From NCBI GenBank assembly GCA_024449915.1, contig JAMZAV010000627.1:248001-312000 (forward strand): a stretch of DNA of 64,000 bases, in the 5' to 3' direction. The DNA is from Sweltsa coloradensis. Lineage: Eukaryota > Arthropoda > Insecta > Plecoptera > Chloroperlidae. Each line of letters starts with the position of its first letter. Position 1 is the first letter of the stretch. This document shows, in pieces, positions 22,882 through 33,998 of the stretch. A model generated the notes under the pieces. It did not search any database and was not told the origin of the DNA. It saw only the letters and a program-made list of their open reading frames with translations. Made by a program: the position numbers and the translations under genes.

Positions 22882-23439
22882 TCCTCTACTTAAATAGCCC
22901 CCCTAGACATAAACAGCACGCTAAGCTCATAATGAAATCATTTTTATTCTAATACATTTCGAAATTCGATGGAATATCTTCATGCACATTTTAACTGGAG
23001 GTTACGCACAACGTAAAAGATAACGGTCTATTGATATCGTTCTGAAACATATTGGTGTTGGCTGGTGTCAAACCTTGCAAATTGACTGATTGCGGCTTGA
23101 AACACAGCGGTGGACCGAGACTGTACCACGCAAGAGATCCCCAGATTCTCCCCACGAAGTCAGGGGGCGAGCTCCCGTCAAGAAAAGACCTCCCTGCGGA
23201 ATGTCAGGTTGGAGCTGACGCAAATTGCGGCTTGGAATTAATTATCTCGAATGGCCGAGATTGCGTAAAGTCCCCGATTTTTCACTGTTGTCCGTCGGTT
23301 TGTTTCCCGGGGGGGGCGTGGAAAGCCGCGTTTAATTTACGACGGAAAAAGAATGGGGTTTTAATAACCAGGGAGGCAACGCCGCTTAAACGCGAGCGTA
23401 ATTTCCTGAAATGTGTGAACGTTACTATCTAAAAAAGGG

Positions 23440-23454
23440 CCCCCCCCCCCCCCC
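23440..23454. repeat. Poly(C) tract
   Basis: Fifteen consecutive C, in the opposite sense to the G tract at 22862. Confidence 0.85.
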
Positions 23455-23845
23455 ACTCTTCGTACCACCCCACGATGTGCAGGTAGCATAGCGCGGGATT
23501 GTGAGGGGAAAAAACGAAAAACTTTAAATATTTACCCCACGTTCGGGAATCGGGGCGAAAAAAAATTGATAAAAATATTCATGTTTTAACATTATGTTTG
23601 AAGTTGTAGGTTGTTGAACTGTTGTAGCGGCCTTATATTAAAACTACAAAGGTTTACCAGACAAAAAACCGGTCATGCTCGGGTTTTTGTTTCTGGCAGA
23701 TGTATTGATTGGTGTATTCGTTCTCACGTTAGACATTTGAAAAACAATAAACAACCTACAGCTTCGATTGATAGATTAAAAAATTTGTTTTTTTGATTTT
23801 TTTTAAAATGTAAATGGGGGCTAACAGTGAGCTAAATGCCTCACG

Positions 23846-24450
23846 TTAGCGGTGATGTAGAAAAAAGTGGGGTCGGCGAGTCGGGAAAATAGTCAAAAAA
23901 GTGCTCATGAAATGATGTCCCACGTCCAACTCTACGCGATCGGTCGGAGGACGGCTCGGGCGTCCGATGTAACCACTATGTCTTGGGGTTTGAAAACCCC
24001 CGTAAAAAAACATTTGGGAAAATAGGGCGTCACATCTCCGGGACACCTGGACGTACCGCGAGGGTCGCGTTTTTCCTTTCAAATGTTCATTATTGTTAGA
24101 AAAATTTTAAACAGGCTTCCAACGAGCCCGTTCCCCGGTTCGTACCCAAAAAAAGAACATTCAAATATCTTTTTTACTGGGAAGTGTATCCGGGGTTTTC
24201 TATGCGGTCCGCGATCGTAACCCCCAGCAATTTCGTTTTGCGGAGTTCGATGCCAGGCGAGACCCGCAACGCCTCCCGCCAAGCTGACGACTCTCGGACA
24301 CATCGAGGAGGAAGTTTCTCACTCCTCGACCCGACCGATGACGATGTGGCCGTCAAGGCCTCTCCCGCCCGGGACCTCGCCGTACTCTCTGGGAAATCAA
24401 GCACCACAAGAGCCGAAACAGATGACCCCCTACCCCCTCAATTCATCAAA
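23846..24450 (+). repeat. Dispersed repeat family R3, copy 1
   Basis: Shares with 59490-60105, in order: GTTAGCGGTGATGTAGAA, a GTGCTCA-GAAATGA block, GGGCGTCCGATGTA, CCACTATGTCT, GGTACCGCGAGG-like, CACGCTTCC-GAGCC, and CGCCCGGG-GACCTCGCCGTACT. The middle part (TCTATGCGGTCCGCGATCGT to ACTCTCGGACACATCGAGG) is shared with 38266-38490. GC-rich compared with its surroundings. A 133-codon open frame at 24184-24585 crosses it but is not conserved in the other copies. Probably a transposable element or LTR fragment of unknown type. Confidence 0.75.
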
Positions 24451-25033
24451 ACTTTCGCCCCAGTGTCCAATCCTATGGTTGGGGCGCGTTGGCATAATAT
24501 CGTCGTCTCTTCATCTTCATTGTATCTATCCAAGCAGTTTACTGGACATTTCCAACGCTTTTATTTCATGAAACGTCAGCCTTAAAGAACGTAAAACGCG
24601 AAACTCCGCATTTATTTCTGAATTCACCAGGGAAAATTATCAGAGTATAAAGTTAAAGACGTAGTTTTCATTTCTTTTCCAAAGTTGTAAATCGAAGATG
24701 GTCCTCTTGAAAAATTTGAGGTATCGTTGCCATCACAGCAACGGTCACATTGAAGAAAACGACTGACAAATAATAAATCAGACTTTGTTGGACGGTAGAA
24801 GAGAAAACAAACGTAGCCGGATGATGTTCGCAAGAACATCGTGAGATAAAAAATATAGTTACTTTGCAACACATTTTGATTATGATTCAAAGTAATCTGT
24901 TGGTCGTGGCCAATGATAGAGTCGTTTTTTCAACCACACCCACTAGACTCCATAATATGAAGTTGGAAGCTCTTTGTTACCTAACCTGGTAAAGTATTGT
25001 AACCTGATCTAAGATTGTAACAAACAATATTAC

Positions 25034-25172
25034 CGACAGGTTGCTCATGCGTAACGCGCGAAACTCTGATTCCTGAGGTCACTGGATTGATTCCCGCGAA
25101 GGAAGGAAAGGGGTAGGCCCCCAAGGGCCTTAATCCCGCCACCAATAAAAACAAATCAAACAAACAAACAAT
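25034..25172 (+). mobile_element. tRNA-derived SINE (family S2) with A-rich tail
   Basis: A-box-like TTGCTCATGCG at about 25041 and B-box-like GGATTGATTCC at about 25083 have tRNA-type spacing. A GGGCCTTAATCCCGCCACC segment follows, and a simple tail of (AAAC)-type units at 25146-25172. The head is similar to S1 but the body differs. No exact flanking duplication recognised. Confidence 0.6.
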
Positions 25173-25621
25173 CAATCTTTTTGGGCCCCGTAAAAGGACA
25201 CTGAAGTGTTCCATTATAATTACAATATCGGCAACTCTCTAACCAGCAACCGGCAGTGTTTTTTTATTTATTAAGGGCGCGTCAACCGTTCTGTTTATCC
25301 AGCCTAGTTTGCTGCTTGCGTCATTAAGATCCCCCCCCCCCAACTTGGGCAGACAGGTGGTTCCCAAGCATAGCGATCTCTGAGCGACGTGATCAAGGTT
25401 TTACCCGTACGAAGATCTAGTTTGGAGGAACTATTTAAAAACACGTTTAAACTAGAAGAGTTGGCGACCACTAAAACATTTCCCTGATTTATCTCTAGTC
25501 ACGCGCGAGAATATTTCGATCTCTATTCTCATTCCTCGTCCGGCTTTATTGGATTAAAACGGGATATTTTTCGGGCGGTTTTCCTCTAAACGCGGTTGCT
25601 ATGGAAGATTATCAGGACCGA

Positions 25622-25830
25622 CAGTGTTGGCTCGAGCGTTAAGCGCGCCACTCTGATTCGGGAGGTCCCTGGTTCAAATCCCGTCGAGACTGGCAATCCT
25701 GACTAAAAAGGGTTTTTCCCAAAGGTTTTTTTTAACGGTTAAAACCTCTTCAAAGCCCTCGACTCCCTTCACAAAAGTCATACCCCTACATACCCATTAG
25801 ACACCTTTAAAAAGGACATGAATTTCACCC
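25622..25830 (+). mobile_element. tRNA-derived SINE (family S1), best copy
   Basis: A box TGGCTCGAGCG at 25628-25638 and B box GGTTCAAATCC at 25671-25681 have the spacing of an internal Pol III promoter. The head ends CGTCGAGACTGGCAATCCTG. The body then has TTTTTCCCAAAGG, CCCTCGACTCCCTTCACAA and CATACCCATTAGACACC-like blocks matching 4919-5150. No cloverleaf is kept past the T arm, so this is a SINE and not a tRNA gene. Confidence 0.8.
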
Positions 25831-26673
25831 TGGGGAGGTTCCCCCATTAATTTTAATACATTTCCGGGATTTTTTCGGGACTTACATTTTAGTTTTGAGC
25901 CAACTCTGTCGACACCGACGACATCGACGAGCGAATGACGACCAACCATCGCTTAGTATTTGAATACTTAGCTCGCTGATTGGCCATGATTCAACGACAA
26001 AGTTAGTGCGACACTCAAATATTCCCTCATTATAGGATTTACTTCAGGATTCAAATGTTTATTCATTGTTTTCTTCCATGTAACACAAGTAGTTCAATTG
26101 TGTGAATCAATTTCGGATAAATTGTCTCCCGTCTCCCTACGCCACTGCTCGCTTTCATTGGAAGACGACCCCCCCCCCCCTCCTTCCCCTCTAGAATGTG
26201 ACCCCGGGCACTATATGCCCGTCGAACGCGAGGCTAAAAGCAAACCCCTCGTGTTTGTGTGTTACACTCAGCGCCCTAAGATTTGTGTTTGTTTTCTGTG
26301 GTTCGCGCCAGAGCAACTAGATCCGCGTCTGTAAGAGCGACCGGGTAGTTTGTTTAGTGCACCGGAGTCTCTGGGAGTCACAATCCGGCAGAAGTCAAAG
26401 GGCACCGTGTGTTTCGCTGTAGACGGGAGAAAATAAACCCGGCCCGCTTTGACCCGCAAGCGATGTTTTAAAAGATAAGGGAAACTCATTTCGAATTCCG
26501 CGCACACAGGGAGTGAAACTCTCGGACGCCTTCGACTCCTCGACTTGTTTATTCATATCTGGAGCAGCTCGAGATTAAAACAACATTGCAGCATTGTATT
26601 CAAAGTATAGCTATCCACTCGGTAACAGAACAGTTTTCGGGCCTGGTGAGGACTTTAATTAAGTCGGTTCAAC
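25831..26673. other. Intergenic DNA, no gene seen
   Basis: No gene recognised. It holds a C10 run at 26168-26180. Two short phrases (TTGGCCATGATTCA near 25980 and 27030) recur, hinting at an old duplicated element. Confidence 0.4.
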
Positions 26674-26906
26674 CAGTGGCGTATCCAGGGGGCTCTGGGG
26701 GCTTGTCCCCTCCCGAAATACCTGCATTAATATCATCATGCATCATAATTTGTCTGTTGATTTATCTTTCTTTTGTTTAACAAAAATTACAAAAATTATT
26801 GATTAAAATTCACTTCAAAAATACGTATTTGTCCACCACCCCAATGAGTCGTTGGTCTAAGCCCCCCCCCCCGCAACCCCGAAATAAATTCCTTCGTACG
26901 CCACTG
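26674..26906. mobile_element. hAT-type MITE with 8-bp target duplication
   Basis: The ends CAGTGGCGTA and TACGCCACTG are perfect inverted repeats. The element is 233 bp and is flanked by GGTTCAAC at 26666-26673 and GGTTCAAC at 26907-26914, a perfect 8-bp duplication as expected for hAT transposition. Inside each end are G- or C-rich runs (CCAGGGGGCTCTGGGGG; CCCCCCCCCCGC). No transposase, so non-autonomous. Confidence 0.92.
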
Positions 26907-26914
26907 GGTTCAAC

Positions 26915-27911
26915 GGTACCAACCCTGTCAGCGTCTACGCTATCGAAGCGCCAATAATACCTTAACAAACCCAGAAATATTTAACAAATAATAATACTCA
27001 TAAAACATGAAACCTGAGCTGACTGGTTGGCCATGATTCACTCGCGGACCACGTGATCATGGACAAGGCTACCTCGGAACAACTTTATACCTTCACTCGT
27101 TGCTATGACAGCTCCAAGGTAACAGTTTAGATAGGGCTAATAAAATCTCTATTTGCATGTATTGCTCACATCAGAGGTTAAAATACTTCTGATGCCTGTC
27201 CAGGATTCGAGACCAGGACTTATGACATGGGAAGCAAGGATAGTCACTACTGCAACATCAATATCAAATGGCACTGATAATCATTCTGTTGACTGAACGT
27301 GTTCCCTAGAAAGTCAGTCGTCAAAAATATCACAAGGATGCTTTATAGTTGTGTTTATAATTTGCTTCAACTTCAAGAAAAGCTACCATCTTGTAAAATA
27401 CAAGCTGAAGAATTTGCGGCCACGTCAAACTATCAGATAGCTTCCGACTCTGACTTCACGATGTCGGAGATAGTTTTCGACGAGTTTTGAACGTCGGAAA
27501 GAAAACTTTAAAACTCTGCCGGATTTTGAGTATGACTCCGTGGCTAGGCCTAGGAGTCAAAGATAGACTTTCAAATTTGTCCAAACTTCTTTTTGAATAC
27601 GAAAACTTCAACAAGGCTAGGCTAGGATCGGATCTCGTGAGTCGAGTGGCGCAGGTCTGGGAGTCTACATCTCCAGCCTCGGCGAGTCCTGTCTCCCCTG
27701 TGTAGTCGCGGCCTGATAGGAGAGTGGGATCTCAAGAGCAGCCTAACAAGGAAAGTCTTTGCTCGCAGAAATAATGATCTGTGCGTCGCAAGGGCCGGTC
27801 CAACGGTCTCGTTCACTCGCGGTAACAAGCTCTCGGTAGGCCTACCCCTAACAACACGCGCACTACGCGGCAGGTAGGCCTAGGAGGTTATCAGTACCAG
27901 CACTTGTCAAT
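26915..27911. other. Intergenic DNA, no gene seen
   Basis: Open frames of 63-72 codons around 27.3-27.7 kb have no recognisable domain. Not called as genes. Confidence 0.4.
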
Positions 27912-28265
27912 TAAGAGGGAATAGGATACATTGGCAGTTAGCAAATAGCTATTTGCTCGGCCAAGATGCATCCGACGTATATGAAACTTTACAAAGCTGT
28001 CAATAAAGCATACATGGACAGCCCTAAGGTCATAGATTTTCAAAATTTTGTCTTAATCAGCCAGAAAAAATAAACGAATATAGCCAATTTTTGAGTTTTT
28101 AACAAAATCAAAATTCGTGAAAACTAATTTATTCCCTATAAATTATTTTTTTTAACAATTTTTAGGAAAGTGTGACGGTAGAGCCCTATATTTCCACTTT
28201 CGGGACATATACAGTTAAAAAATTCAGTATGTCAGTTAGTTGAGCGTACAACAATAATTTCATAA
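27912..28265 (+). repeat. Dispersed repeat family R2, copy 2
   Basis: Closely similar to 3731-4085 along its whole length, from AAGAGGGAA and GGATACATTGGCAGTTAGC to AGAGCCCTATATTTCCACTT and GTCAGTTAG. It allows the R2 start to be placed at AAGAGGGA, because sequence upstream of this differs between copies. Confidence 0.82.
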
Positions 28266-29155
28266 AACGCATGCCCGATATTCTTTTAGTGGCAACAAAA
28301 CTACGTTAATTTTTTTTTACCGGTTCAGTCCGAACCGGTTTGATGCCCTGGTTGATCACATTGTTCTCCACAACCTGCAAAGGTGCAAGGATAGTTTTAA
28401 CAGGGCACACTTTGCCATCCTCAGCCATCACCCCCTTATATCTAGTTAATAAAACTGTGGAGATGAACTATGACGAGACATTGTACGCTGGTTGGTAACA
28501 CTTAAAGCTGAGCACCAAGGCTTCATAGCGAGCACCAAACAACTTTGTTAATAGGTTTTACTGGAGTCCCGAGTGATTAGAGGAATAGGGGTCGTCAACA
28601 TATGAATCATCTACGTTAATTAGTTACTGAATGCTGCCACAATCATTTGCTGTGCTGCCCAATAAACGGTTGAGTAAGTAAGTCATCCAGCCTCTCTTAG
28701 CCTCCATACAAACATAGTATCGCTTTCACATACATTAGACTTGATACCATTCGGCTAAGTCTTCAATATGAATTACACTAGAGTGTTGTCCATATTTGGA
28801 TTGAGTTTAACCGAGATTGTGTGTGGGGGGGAGAGGGGAGGGGTGGGGGGGTTAAGCCTCAAATCCCCTCTCTCCGGGGAGACGGCTGATCCAGGTAAGG
28901 CTTACACGCAAATAGGAATATAGCGCGGCACGGCAGGCGCGTTACTTAGTCCACGAGCTAAACGACAATGTGGCTATGATTTCATTATGGAAATGATTAA
29001 TATGTGTAAATAATTCCCAGACAACACATGCACGAGTGTGAACAAAAGTATCTCGTGGCAATGACAAAGTTTTATAACCTTGTCCTTCCCCGTCATCGCC
29101 AGGGGTGATGTCAGCACACGGATGATGCCTAGCAGAAAGTAAATAATATATATAA
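28266..29155. other. Intergenic DNA, no gene seen
   Basis: A palindrome ACCGGTTCAGTCCGAACCGG at 28320-28339 and a G-rich stretch at about 28821-28851 are the only notable elements. No gene recognised. Confidence 0.5.
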
Positions 29156-29900
29156 TTGGATGAGCGAAGCGAAGACTTCAATTTCACTGACCCCCAAAAA
29201 ATTTAGCTCGGGTGTTTTTTTTTTTTTTTTGTCTGTTTGTTAACTCTCTCCCAGGCAAACGGCATATCCGATCTTGATGAAAATTTGACAGGACCTTCGA
29301 AATCTCTGAACTTAGAGGTGTATTGTTTTTGGGTACAATCGAAGAAATATTTCTCATGAATATCGTACTTTTACGATTTTTTTTCGATTTTTTGTGCGAT
29401 ATTTTCGTGCCATTTGGGCCAATTCTGACCAAACGGGTGGGGCTACAACGTTCATGTTATACATGGACATTGAGGTTATGATGATGTAGTACATTTTTAA
29501 AGAAAAAGTTGAAAAAGTTAGCCAGAATCTATTGAAAAAAAGCTTTTAATATAAGTTTTTTGATTTTTTGTGCGATATTTTCGTGCCATTTGGTCCAATT
29601 CTGACCAAACGGGTGGGGCTACAACGTTCATATTATACATGGACATTAAGGTTATGGTGATGTATTACCTTTTAAAAGAAAAAGTTGAAAAAGTTAGCCA
29701 TAATCCATAGAAACAAAGCTTTTATATAAGTTGTTTACGGTAAATAATAAAAATTGACAATAAACAATAGAAACTTGACACAATCACTACAATGCGTAGG
29801 CAACAAAACAAAGCACTTGCAAATGTAAAGATATCCCACGCAAACTAAAAACTTTAAAAAGCTCATCCATCAACGCGGCGGGACTTAAGCGTTTTCCTAG
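29156..29900 (+). mobile_element. Helitron/Helentron-like non-autonomous element H, copy 1
   Basis: Starts TTGGATGAGCGAAGCGAAGA and ends TTTTCCTAG before T. The inverted GCTCATCC of the 5' GGATGAGC lies about 45 bp before the 3' end. After it comes a hairpin AACGC...GCGTT immediately upstream of the terminal CTAG. Subterminal inverted repeats, a 3' hairpin and a CTRR-type end are known marks of Helitron or Helentron-associated elements (HINEs). An internal block containing GTGCGATATTTTCGTGCCAT is duplicated in this copy, making it longer than the others. No coding capacity. Confidence 0.7.
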
Positions 29901-29909
29901 TAATGTTAA

Positions 29910-30474
29910 TTGGATGAGCGAAGCGAAGACTTCAATTTCACTGACCCCTCAAAAAATTTAGCTCCAATGTTTTTTTTTTTTTTGCTGTTTGTTAGCTAAC
30001 TACCAGGCAAACGGCATATCCGATCTTGATGAAAATTGGAGGGGACCTTCGAAATCTCTGAACTTAGAGGTGTATTGTTTTTGGGTACAATCGAAGAAAT
30101 ATTTCTCATGAATATTGTACTTTTACGATTTTTTTCGATTTTTAGTGCGATATTTTCGTGACATTTGGGCCGATTCTGACCGAACGGGTGGGGCTACAAC
30201 GTTTATATTTCACATGGACATTAAGGTTATGGTGAAGTAGTACCTTTTGAAAGAAAAAAATTGAAAAAAGTTAGCCAGAATCCATAGAAATAAAGGTTGA
30301 AATATGAGTTTTTTTAGGTTTATAATAACAATTAACAAGTAACAATAGAAACTTGATAACAATCACCTACAATGCATTCAAAAAGCACTTGCAAAGGAAA
30401 AGTGGTCCTACGCAAACTAAAAACTTACAAAAAAGCTCATCCATCAACGCGGTGGGACTTTAGCGTTTTCCTAG
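29910..30474 (+). mobile_element. Helitron/Helentron-like element H, copy 2
   Basis: Same ends as copy 1. It begins 9 bp after copy 1's CTAG end, in the same orientation. The AACGC/GCGTT hairpin and CTAG end are kept. It has one internal block rather than two. Confidence 0.7.
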
Positions 30475-30501
30475 TATATATAATAATCAACATGTTGTTA
30501 A

Positions 30502-31092
30502 TTGGATGAGCGAAGCGAAGACTTCAATTTCAATGACCCCAAAAAAATTTAGCTCAGGTGTTTTTTGTTTTGTTTTTTGTTTGTTTTTCTGTCTGTTTGT
30601 TAGCTCTCTACCAGGCAAATGGCATATCCGATCTTGATGAAAATTGGAGGGGACCTTCGAAATCTCTAAACTTAGAGGTGTATTGTTTTTGGGTACAATC
30701 GAAGAAATTTTTCTCATGAATATCGTACTTTTACGATTTTTTTATTTTTAGTGCGATATTTTCGTGCCATTTGGGCCGATTCTGACCAAACGGGTGGGGC
30801 TACAACGTTCATATTATACAAGGACATTAAGGTTATGGTGGTGTAGTACCTTTTGAAAGAAAAAGTTGAAAAAGTTAGCCGGAATCCATAGAAATAAAGC
30901 TTTTAATATAAGTTTTTTACGGTAAATAATACCAATTGACAAGTAACAATAGAAACTTGACAACAATCACCTACAATGCGTAGGCAGCAAAGCAAAGCAC
31001 TTGCAAAAGTAAAGATATTCTACGCAAACTAAAAACTTAAAAAAAAACTCATCCATCAACGCGACTAAAAAAGCGTTTGCGAAGCTTCCTAG
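30502..31092 (+). mobile_element. Helitron/Helentron-like element H, copy 3
   Basis: Third head-to-tail copy, 27 bp after copy 2. The hairpin stem is kept although the loop is different (GACTAAAAAA instead of the GGCGGGACTTAA type) and the sequence between stem and CTAG is longer. This is consistent with selection for the structure. Confidence 0.7.
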
Positions 31093-31353
31093 TAATAGTG
31101 AACATGTTTTGACACAGCTTGATCCACAAAGCAAGCATATGTTAGTATAGATGTGTGTGTGTTGTGTCCAATGTTAAAGTACAACACAAGAAGACGGTGC
31201 GCTAGGCGTCACTTGAGCAGCAACGATGCAGTCTTACTTGAACTGTACTTGAACTTGAACTGACGTTTGAATTGTTTTATTTTGATAATATTTAGTGATA
31301 AATAATCCATCAGCTAAAAAACGTAAGAAACTGGAATATTATACCACATTGAC

Positions 31354-31376
31354 GGACCCGGCACCTCCACCAAAAC
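31354..31376 (+). repeat. Dispersed short motif M, copy 3
   Basis: GGACCCGGCACCTCCACC followed by AAAAC in AT-rich surroundings. Confidence 0.75.
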
Positions 31377-31467
31377 CCATAATTATCTTAGAGTTTTAAT
31401 ATTCACAGCTGAAGGTTCAAACTCGGATCTATAATGCACTCAATCCAAAAGTCATAAAGTTTACCGT

Positions 31468-31545
31468 CTTGGTAGCTTAGGGGTAAAGCATCCGACCTGC
31501 AATCCGGAGACCAGGGTTCGATACCCGACTGAGAGGGAATTATCA
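31468..31545 (+). mobile_element. tRNA-like sequence (tRNA-derived SINE head)
   Basis: TGGTAGCTTAGGGGTAAAGC gives an A-box-like D arm and AGGGTTCGATACCCG a B box, spaced as in a tRNA. The anticodon loop region (GACCTGCAATCC) could carry GCA, but anticodon, T and acceptor stems contain mismatches and the 5' and 3' ends do not pair over 7 bp. I therefore favour a SINE head or tRNA pseudogene over an active tRNA. Confidence 0.55.
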
Positions 31546-32005
31546 ATTTCTGTATTGATTTTATAAAATAGAAGATTACGAGTGCCAATTTTACGCTATC
31601 GACGTTTCAAAATATACTAGACATTCATTCAAACACATAGTTTTTAAAATTGATGCGAATGTGTTTGCGTCATGATAAAATGGATTTTCTCCGGGCAGTT
31701 TCTTAAAGTGTACCTTTTAGATTTAACTTTATTTATTTTATTTATTTAACGTCTAGCGTATTCAGTAGTAAAATTTGATTTATAAAGGTGGACAAACTAA
31801 AATAAAAGTACATACATGCGCACAAAATAACAAAATGTAAAGTTTCAGATAAGATCTGTTCCTCACTTTAACAATAACGTCGTTGTCCTAATTGAACTGA
31901 ACATGAATTACGTTCAAATTGAGGTTAAATGTATTACATTTTTGTGATTAAATCCCGTATCACATTTAAAACAAAACACGACACGAGATAACTTTTATTG
32001 TCATT

Positions 32006-32028
32006 GGACCCGGCACCTCCACCAAAAC
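32006..32028 (+). repeat. Dispersed short motif M, copy 4
   Basis: Identical to copy 3 over 23 bp (GGACCCGGCACCTCCACC plus AAAAC), 652 bp downstream of it, with different flanks. Confidence 0.75.
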
Positions 32029-32531
32029 CAGATAAATAATGTTTTTTTATCATCATTATTATTGTTGTTTTTTGTGTTTTATTAACCCTTTATTTACAAC
32101 AGAATATACATTCCACGAGCGCAAATTTAATATACATGACATAAAACACATGTAAAAAAGTTCCACGGCAGAAGGTTAAATCCAGCTTGCCAGTGACAAT
32201 TTAACGCTTTCGGACCTTTCAAAGTGCCCTAGCAGAATTCATCTAAACACAATATTTAAAATATATAAGCGAAAGGTTTGCGTAATAATAAAATCAGATA
32301 ATTTGATAAAACACATTGTATCCGGTCAGTTTGTTAGCAAGTTAGATCTTCTTCCGTTCCGACCTTGAACTTTCATAGTTCGGCGGTTCAACCCTTTTAG
32401 CTCACAGGAAACTGTAAATATAACGTTGTATTAGCTGTGTGTCTAGCCAAGATTTCGTAAGGATCCCGTTTTACAAGAAATAAAAAGCAGCTCTTAAACT
32501 CTCTCCCAAGTCAACAGGGATGTGCGTCATG

Positions 32532-32708
32532 GAGTACAGTCTGTGGCAAGAGGTTAGACCTTTAGTTTCACGGCCATCTGTGTTCCCCGCGAGTACACTC
32601 TGTGGCAAGAGGTTAGACCTTTAGTTTCACGGCCATCTGTGTTCCCCGCGAGTACAGTCTGTTGCAAGAGGTTAGACCTTTAGTTTCACGGCCATCTGTG
32701 TTCCGCGC
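32532..32708. repeat. 59-bp minisatellite, 3 copies
   Basis: Three exact-length units begin GAGTACAGTCTGTGGCAAGA and end TGTGTTCCCCGC. Only a few substitutions between copies. Confidence 0.95.
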
Positions 32709-33959
32709 GACCATCAATAGCCGATGCACAACGAGCCCGCTAAACGCACGGGCCGTGAGATCTTGCAAACTTTGAACCTATCCCCGGAGAAAGTTTACGG
32801 TTAGATAACTGTTGGTTAACGGTCGGTAACGTTGCCCGCCATCAACAAATAAGAATATGCCGCACGCCTCGGAGCAGAGAGAGGGAAAGTTATGAAGAGA
32901 CATAATATTTATTTAGCCGTGCTGCCCTAAGTTATAAAAACACGTAATCAAAGAACCTACGTCATGAGAATGTTTCAATTAAAAATTACTAATTGGCAAT
33001 TAAAAACTGTTTACCAAGGAATGTCGCCGTGTCTTTGCTCTTCGAAATGGAACAAAAAAACTATTATCAACTGCTTTAGAGAAAATCCTTCATTATCACA
33101 TGTTATGAAGGTATTAATAATAAAGGGACAGTAAAATAACATTTAAACATATTATTTATTGATTATAAAAACACATTACAAGATGGAATTATTAATTGCT
33201 TATGTGACGACTCAATAGACTAATTGGTGACAATTATTGGTATGTGGCGGTTTTCATTGGCCAACTTCTTACTCCCACTCAAATATCCCCACAATGCAAT
33301 GCAGGGTGTTATTGTGACGAGAACGATCTCACCAATGGAAGATATTGGAAAAAATGTAAAGATAAAAAACAAAAAAACAATCATAATTTTAACAATGCAA
33401 CTATTAACAGTAATGATAAAAAATGTTGTCATGTTTTTATTTTATTTTCATAAATTGTGTTGGTAGATATGTTTCATGGTCATTTTGTTTATAATTTCTT
33501 CTTCTTTACGGATTGTTGTTAATTTTCCTTTGTCAACCTTAAGTATGAAAAAGATTTTTGAATAAAAGTTGGCATATCACAAAATATAAGTATTGATAAA
33601 GAGCAGTGTAATGTCCAAATTTAAAAAAAAAAAAAATGTTCTACTTTATATATTCATATATTTATATTTAGTTTATTTTATCTAGTAATGATAAAGTTGC
33701 CATTGTTTCAAACATTGACGTAGCTAAAGGAGCAAAGGCGTGTTGCATTTTCTTCTGTTCAATCAAGCATGCGCACTTCAAAATACAAATATTAAATATT
33801 TATTATAAATATTGTACAAATTTAATACAAGTTATAGGCACGCCGAATACTTTGCAGTCCATTTCAGTTGATTTCTCTTTGAAAGTTCAAAAACATTGGA
33901 ATCTCTAAAACTGAAATAAAAATACCCATCTCTTCTTCCATGGGATTTAATTCCTTGGA

Positions 33960-33962
<3 letters not shown>
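32709..33962. other. AT-rich intergenic DNA, no gene seen
   Basis: Open frames of 60-80 codons on both strands at 33.2-33.5 kb overlap each other and are of low complexity. No gene recognised. Confidence 0.5.

Positions 33963-33995
<33 letters not shown>
33963..33995. repeat. (CT)n microsatellite
   Basis: About 16 CT units. Confidence 0.97.

Positions 33996-33998
<3 letters not shown>

Larger units (their letters stand above)
22360..23845. other. Intergenic DNA with long G and C tracts, no gene seen
   Basis: Contains G20 at 22862-22881 and C15 at 23440-23454. An open frame of 126 codons at 23052-23432 lies between the two tracts. It has scattered cysteines but no recognisable domain, upstream promoter or splice context, and I consider it chance. 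Confidence 0.45.

Noticed and set aside
23052..23432. 126-codon open frame as a cysteine-containing protein
   Set aside because: No domain, promoter, splice context or conserved neighbour, and it lies between homopolymer tracts of doubtful accuracy.
24184..24585. 133-codon open frame as a gene
   Set aside because: It lies on the dispersed R3 repeat and the frame is not kept in the other R3 copies.
31468..31545. Functional tRNA-Cys-like gene
   Set aside because: A and B boxes are good, but the anticodon, T and acceptor stems do not pair properly, so a SINE head or pseudogene is more likely.
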